A DNA stretch of 64,000 nt from Leucocoprinus leucothites (taxonomy: Eukaryota; Basidiomycota; Agaricomycetes; Agaricales; Agaricaceae). Shown piece by piece: positions 60,283 to 64,000 of the stretch. Under the pieces are notes generated by a model. It did no database searches and was not told the origin of the DNA. It worked only from the letters and a program-made list of their open reading frames with translations. Within the stretch, counting starts at the first letter, position 1. Every line of letters begins with the position of its first letter. The position numbers were made by a program, and so were the translations under genes. The stretch is from NCBI GenBank assembly GCA_013368445.1, contig JAACJO010000007.1:1364001-1428000 (forward strand), given 5' to 3'.

Positions 60283-63200
60283 ATGGCTACAAGGGCATCT
60301 GCACGCAACAAGACACCGTCCATTATTCCACTAGCTCAGACAGCTACCAGGTCAACCCGCACAAAGGCGCCGACCAAACCAACAACTGCAGCACCCACGA
60401 CCACGAAAAGTACTGCTGTAACAAGGAAGCCTTTCAGCAGTCGCTCCAACTCCAGTGTACTATCCGATGAACCCTCCAAAGTGAAGTCGAAGTCTGCCTC
60501 ATCGCGTAAAAACGCAAAAAGTCCTGCCGTCCAAAGTGCAGACCGTGAGCCTATCATGGTATAGACCTCTCACTTGAATAGAAGTAAATAATGTTCATCG
60601 AACTCCCAGGCATACCTTCGGATTCGTCCTCATATTGGGAACGAGCAACTTGCCCCTGCACCCTACTTGACTCCTCTGTCAGACACGTCTGTTCGGATGA
60701 CAGAACCACAAGACAACGGGGCGAACAAGGCCCGAATCCGCACCTCCGCAATTCCTGGATCCTCCCTCTACACTTTCTCCCATGTTTTCCCACCAGACAC
60801 CACGCAATCCGATTTCTTCGCCAAGACCACCCTGCCCCTTGTCCAGGATGTCTTGCAGGGACAAAATGGTCTACTCTTTACTTACGGAGTGACAAACTCT
60901 GGCAAGACCTACACTGTTCAGGGTGGTAATAAACAGGGCTCCGCCGGGATTTTACCTAGGACGCTTGATGTGATCTTCAATAGCATCGAAGGCCTGCAAG
61001 GGGATGGCAAGGTGTGCGGTTCACACACATTATCTCGAGCACAGAATTAACCGGAGATTCATATAGTATCAACCAGTACGCCTGTACGGTATCGAGCCGT
61101 CAGATGACAAGGATAACGATCTTCCCCAAATGTCCACCGAACCCGGTCTGGCCGAGGTACTTGGCCAACTCGACTCCAGCTCGGAGGTCGATTCAGATAC
61201 GGACCTAACAACGATTAAAGTTGACCGCAACTACGAATACACCGTTTGGCTCTCCTACGTTGAAGTCTATAATGAAAAAATCTACGATCTCTTAGATTCA
61301 GTCAAGGACGAGTCCTCCGGTCGACAGCCCGCAGCCAAGGCTACGACAGACCCAAAGCTTCTTTTAATGCGGAAAGCCCTCCCACTACGACCTTCACCTG
61401 CTTCTGACAGCTATGATGCGGAAGTCAACGGCAAATACATTGCTGGGCTCCGGCAATTTCGTGTAACCAGTGCCGCTCAAGCTAAATCCATTGTCAGACT
61501 TGGGCAGCTACACCGTCGGGTGTTCGGAACCCTAGCCAACCATCAGAGTAGTCGAAGCCATGGGATGGTGATTGTTAAGATTGTACGAGGACACCGAGGA
61601 GAAAAAGATGTAAATTTTTCGTACACTTCCCATCTTTATCCCTGACAGTCCAATCCAGGACCCAACGTCTCTGCAAGTCTCGCGACTTACTCTAGTCGAC
61701 CTTGCTGGCTCAGAGCGCACAAAGCATACTCACACAACCGGCGACCGGTTAAAGGAAGCAGGTAATATCAACAAATCCCTTATGGTTCTTGGTCAGTGTA
61801 TGGAAGTCATGCGCTCCAACCAGAAGAAGCTCGCATCCAGCCTTGCACAAGAAGGCTCTGGAAAAGATGGTCGGATGGATACCCGAGATGTCCGCAAAAC
61901 ACTTGCTGTCATTCCCTTCCGCCACAGCAAACTTACAGAGTGCTTAATGGACTATTTCACTGGCGAAGGGCGAGCGGTCAGAATTTCACTAGCTGGGGTT
62001 AAACACGGGCTCATATCTGATACCACAGGTCATGATTGTGAACGTGAATCCCTACGATACGGGATATGATGAAAATTCGCACGTCATGAAGTTCTCTGCA
62101 TTGGCCAGAGAAGTTTATATTACCAACGCTCCGGCGCCAGTCCACAAAGTCCCGTCCATAGGTCCAGGTAAACTGCAAGGACAGAAATTCAGGGACCTGG
62201 GTCCTATGACCATGAACGATCCAGAAGTTAACCCCAACCCCTTTAGAAGAAAGGTGACAATCACCATGGGGAAGAAGAGTGAAGCCGTCTTAGAAGTAGT
62301 CGAAGGTTGCCCCTCCCTTTTCTTCCCCCGTAAGCTAACTGAGCTCTCAAACAGAGGACGAACCTGTCGATGAAGTGGACGACTTTGATGACGAGCCACT
62401 AAACCCTCTGATTGACGCATTGTTTGATGAGGTCGAAGACCTCCGCATGAAGGTCTGTCTTGCTCAATAACGGGTGCAAACGTGTAGCTAATAGAAGTCT
62501 TTATACAGTTGTTCGAGGCAGAGATGAGGTGTGCAATAATTGAAGCGGAGACACGAGAAGAGGTGATGCGAGAGATGGAAGAGCGAATGAGAATCATAGA
62601 AGAGAAATATTCACGCCGCCTCATGAGCGAGGTAAACTCGTATCATTTTCTGCTGCAACGCGGCTGACATAACCCCGACAGCTGGAACAAAACGAGCTAA
62701 AGACTGATGCAAAGATTGATATGTTACACAAAGCAGGTCTATTTGGCAGCCCCATGAAGCAGCAGCGACGTTCGGTTGTGACGTTCTCGGACGAAGAAGA
62801 GGAAGAGGCTGCAGACGTTGAAATGAGCTTGGTATACTCACAGCCTCTCATCTATTAATTGGATATATCAACCAACGTCTTCCACAGATGAACCAAAATG
62901 AAGACGATGACATTGACGAAGAGATGCCTCTCTCATCTCCTCTTGCCGAGAAATTCACCGCTAAACCCAAAGCAGCCGCCACCTCGAGGAAGGATGCACG
63001 AAGTAGGTTAACACCCAAAGATCTCGGGTCAGAACAAGACGACACAGAGATGGAAGATTTGACAGAGGAAGACGAGGAGGCCCAAAATAGCCTACTTGAG
63101 GAGGAAGCGGACGAAGTGGATGAAGATGAAGAGGAGGAGGATGAAGATGAATACATCGACGATGACGACGATGATGACGATTACGAAGAGGAACGGCCGC

Positions 63201-63688
63201 CTCCCAAGAATGCGTCGTCGAAATCTACTAGGTCATCCATCGGGAAGAGCAAAGCTTCCGTTGCTGGTAAGCAAGCACCCACTCAAGATTCAAAGAAGTC
63301 GAAGCAACCTCGCGTGTCGAGATTAGAACGAGACCTGAAGGAGTTATCCATTAAAGACAAGGCCCTTGGTAACCTGGACAATCCTATCAAGACACTTCCA
63401 AAGAAATCAAAGACGAAGAAGATCGTGATCAACTCGGACAGTGAAGAAGAGCAACAGGACAGGAACGAGGACGAGGATAACGTGCCATCCATACCCGTGG
63501 TAAAAAAGAAGAGGTGCGTTCGCCAGCGACTCTATGATGCGCCTACTGATAACACCGGTTTCAAAAGACAACTGAGCAAGAAACCCGTCATGACGATGGA
63601 TCATATCGAAAGAGTTACATGGGAAGTGGAGAAGAGAGTCGCCAATACACAAGGCAACCGTGCCGTCAGAAGATTGACAGGTAATTGA
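60283..63688 (+). CDS. Kinesin-6 family motor (KIF20/KIF23-like)
   Basis: Plus-end microtubule motor expected in the anaphase spindle and cytokinesis. A basic N-terminal extension (MATRASARNKTPSIIPLAQT) precedes the motor. The motor has AYLRIRPHIGNEQLAPAPYL, the P-loop GVTNSGKTYTVQGG, YVEVYNEKIYDLLDSVKDES, switch I NHQSSRSHGMVIVK and switch II LTLVDLAGSERTK. After it come GNINKSLMVLGQCMEVMRSN, PFRHSKLTECLMDYF and MIVNVNPYDTGYDENSHVMK. A long insertion (about 70 residues) between GLQGDGK and YEYTVWLSYVEVYNE is the hallmark loop-6 expansion of kinesin-6. Downstream is a coiled coil (EMRCAIIEAETREEVMREME). The tail is very acidic around 63030-63190, then basic, with KKRCVRQRLYDAP near the end. 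About 970 residues. An extra 41-nt terminal intron (after TTGACAG) could move the stop a few codons. Confidence 0.9.
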
Positions 63689-64000
63689 CCCCAGCATACA
63701 GAATCTACACTATTCTACAGCGTATCTGTAGGCACTGATCTCTCATAGTCATCTTCAGCGTTTATTTGTTCGTGTATAATATACTCTGCCAATGTAACCA
63801 TAGTCCACCATTGCATACCATCCCGGCTCGATCAAAAACAGTCTAAAGTCAGCGTGTTGACCCTGAGCGTTGCACAGCCGCTGACAAGACTGCGTGCGGG
63901 AACTCCAAATAAATGAGTCAAATAAGCGTACATAACACGAACACGTCCGATGAATATGATGCCTCCAAAGGACTCGTTAACCCCCGGCGAGCAAAGGACC
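63689..64000. other. Right-edge intergenic sequence
   Basis: 312 bp downstream of the kinesin gene with no supportable exon. It should include the kinesin 3' UTR. Confidence 0.5.

Overview
This window is nuclear DNA of a filamentous basidiomycete, most likely an Agaricomycete (mushroom-forming fungus). The genes are broken by many 45-80 nt GT-AG introns, genes lie close together on both strands, and the content fits: tandem Agaricomycete-type cytochromes P450, a GT32 glycosyltransferase, small secreted S/T/P-rich proteins and an intron-less F-box protein. I see no rRNA, tRNA, CRISPR array or intact transposon. I joined exons by hand, using reading-frame continuity and splice signals, so exon edges are inferred unless stated otherwise.

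Layout. 0.7-7.2 kb: two intact tandem P450 genes plus a decayed 3' relic of a third. 7.3-11.7 kb: proteasome subunit RPN2 head-to-head with cytochrome oxidase subunit COX13. 12-15.8 kb: two small secreted proteins with hydrophobic C-termini. 16-22.7 kb: ribulose-phosphate 3-epimerase, a GT32 glycosyltransferase and pyruvate kinase. 24-25.8 kb: an RWD-RBR ubiquitin ligase of RNF14 type. 27-29.8 kb: MCM3. 30.8-31.2 kb: a secreted precursor made of tandem short peptides, each ending in Asp-Trp-Arg-Arg. 32.6-42.1 kb: PRP17, a three-repeat MYB protein fused to C2H2 zinc fingers, SGT2 and PRP19. 42.6-48.3 kb: an oligopeptide transporter and a TauD/TfdA dioxygenase, head-to-head. 48.9-55.1 kb: an F-box protein, ALG10 and an unknown coiled-coil protein. 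55.6-63.7 kb: the kinetochore scaffold SPC105/KNL1 head-to-head with a kinesin-6.

Most of the window is housekeeping: proteasome, respiration, glycolysis and pentose phosphate pathway, replication licensing, splicing, tail-anchored protein targeting, N-glycosylation and mitosis. Many genes form divergent pairs over short shared promoters (100-440 bp). The KNL1/kinesin-6 intergene carries four ACGCG cores, which suggests joint G1/S control.

The best candidate for an undescribed system is the 117-residue precursor at 30764-31171. It has a signal peptide followed by eight peptides ending in D-W-R-R, a classic Kex2 layout, and a ninth copy cut short by a TGA exactly where TGG (Trp) should be. 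It looks like a peptide-signal or ribosomal-peptide precursor (KEP class). The second most unusual gene is the MYB-zinc-finger fusion at 34857-37382.
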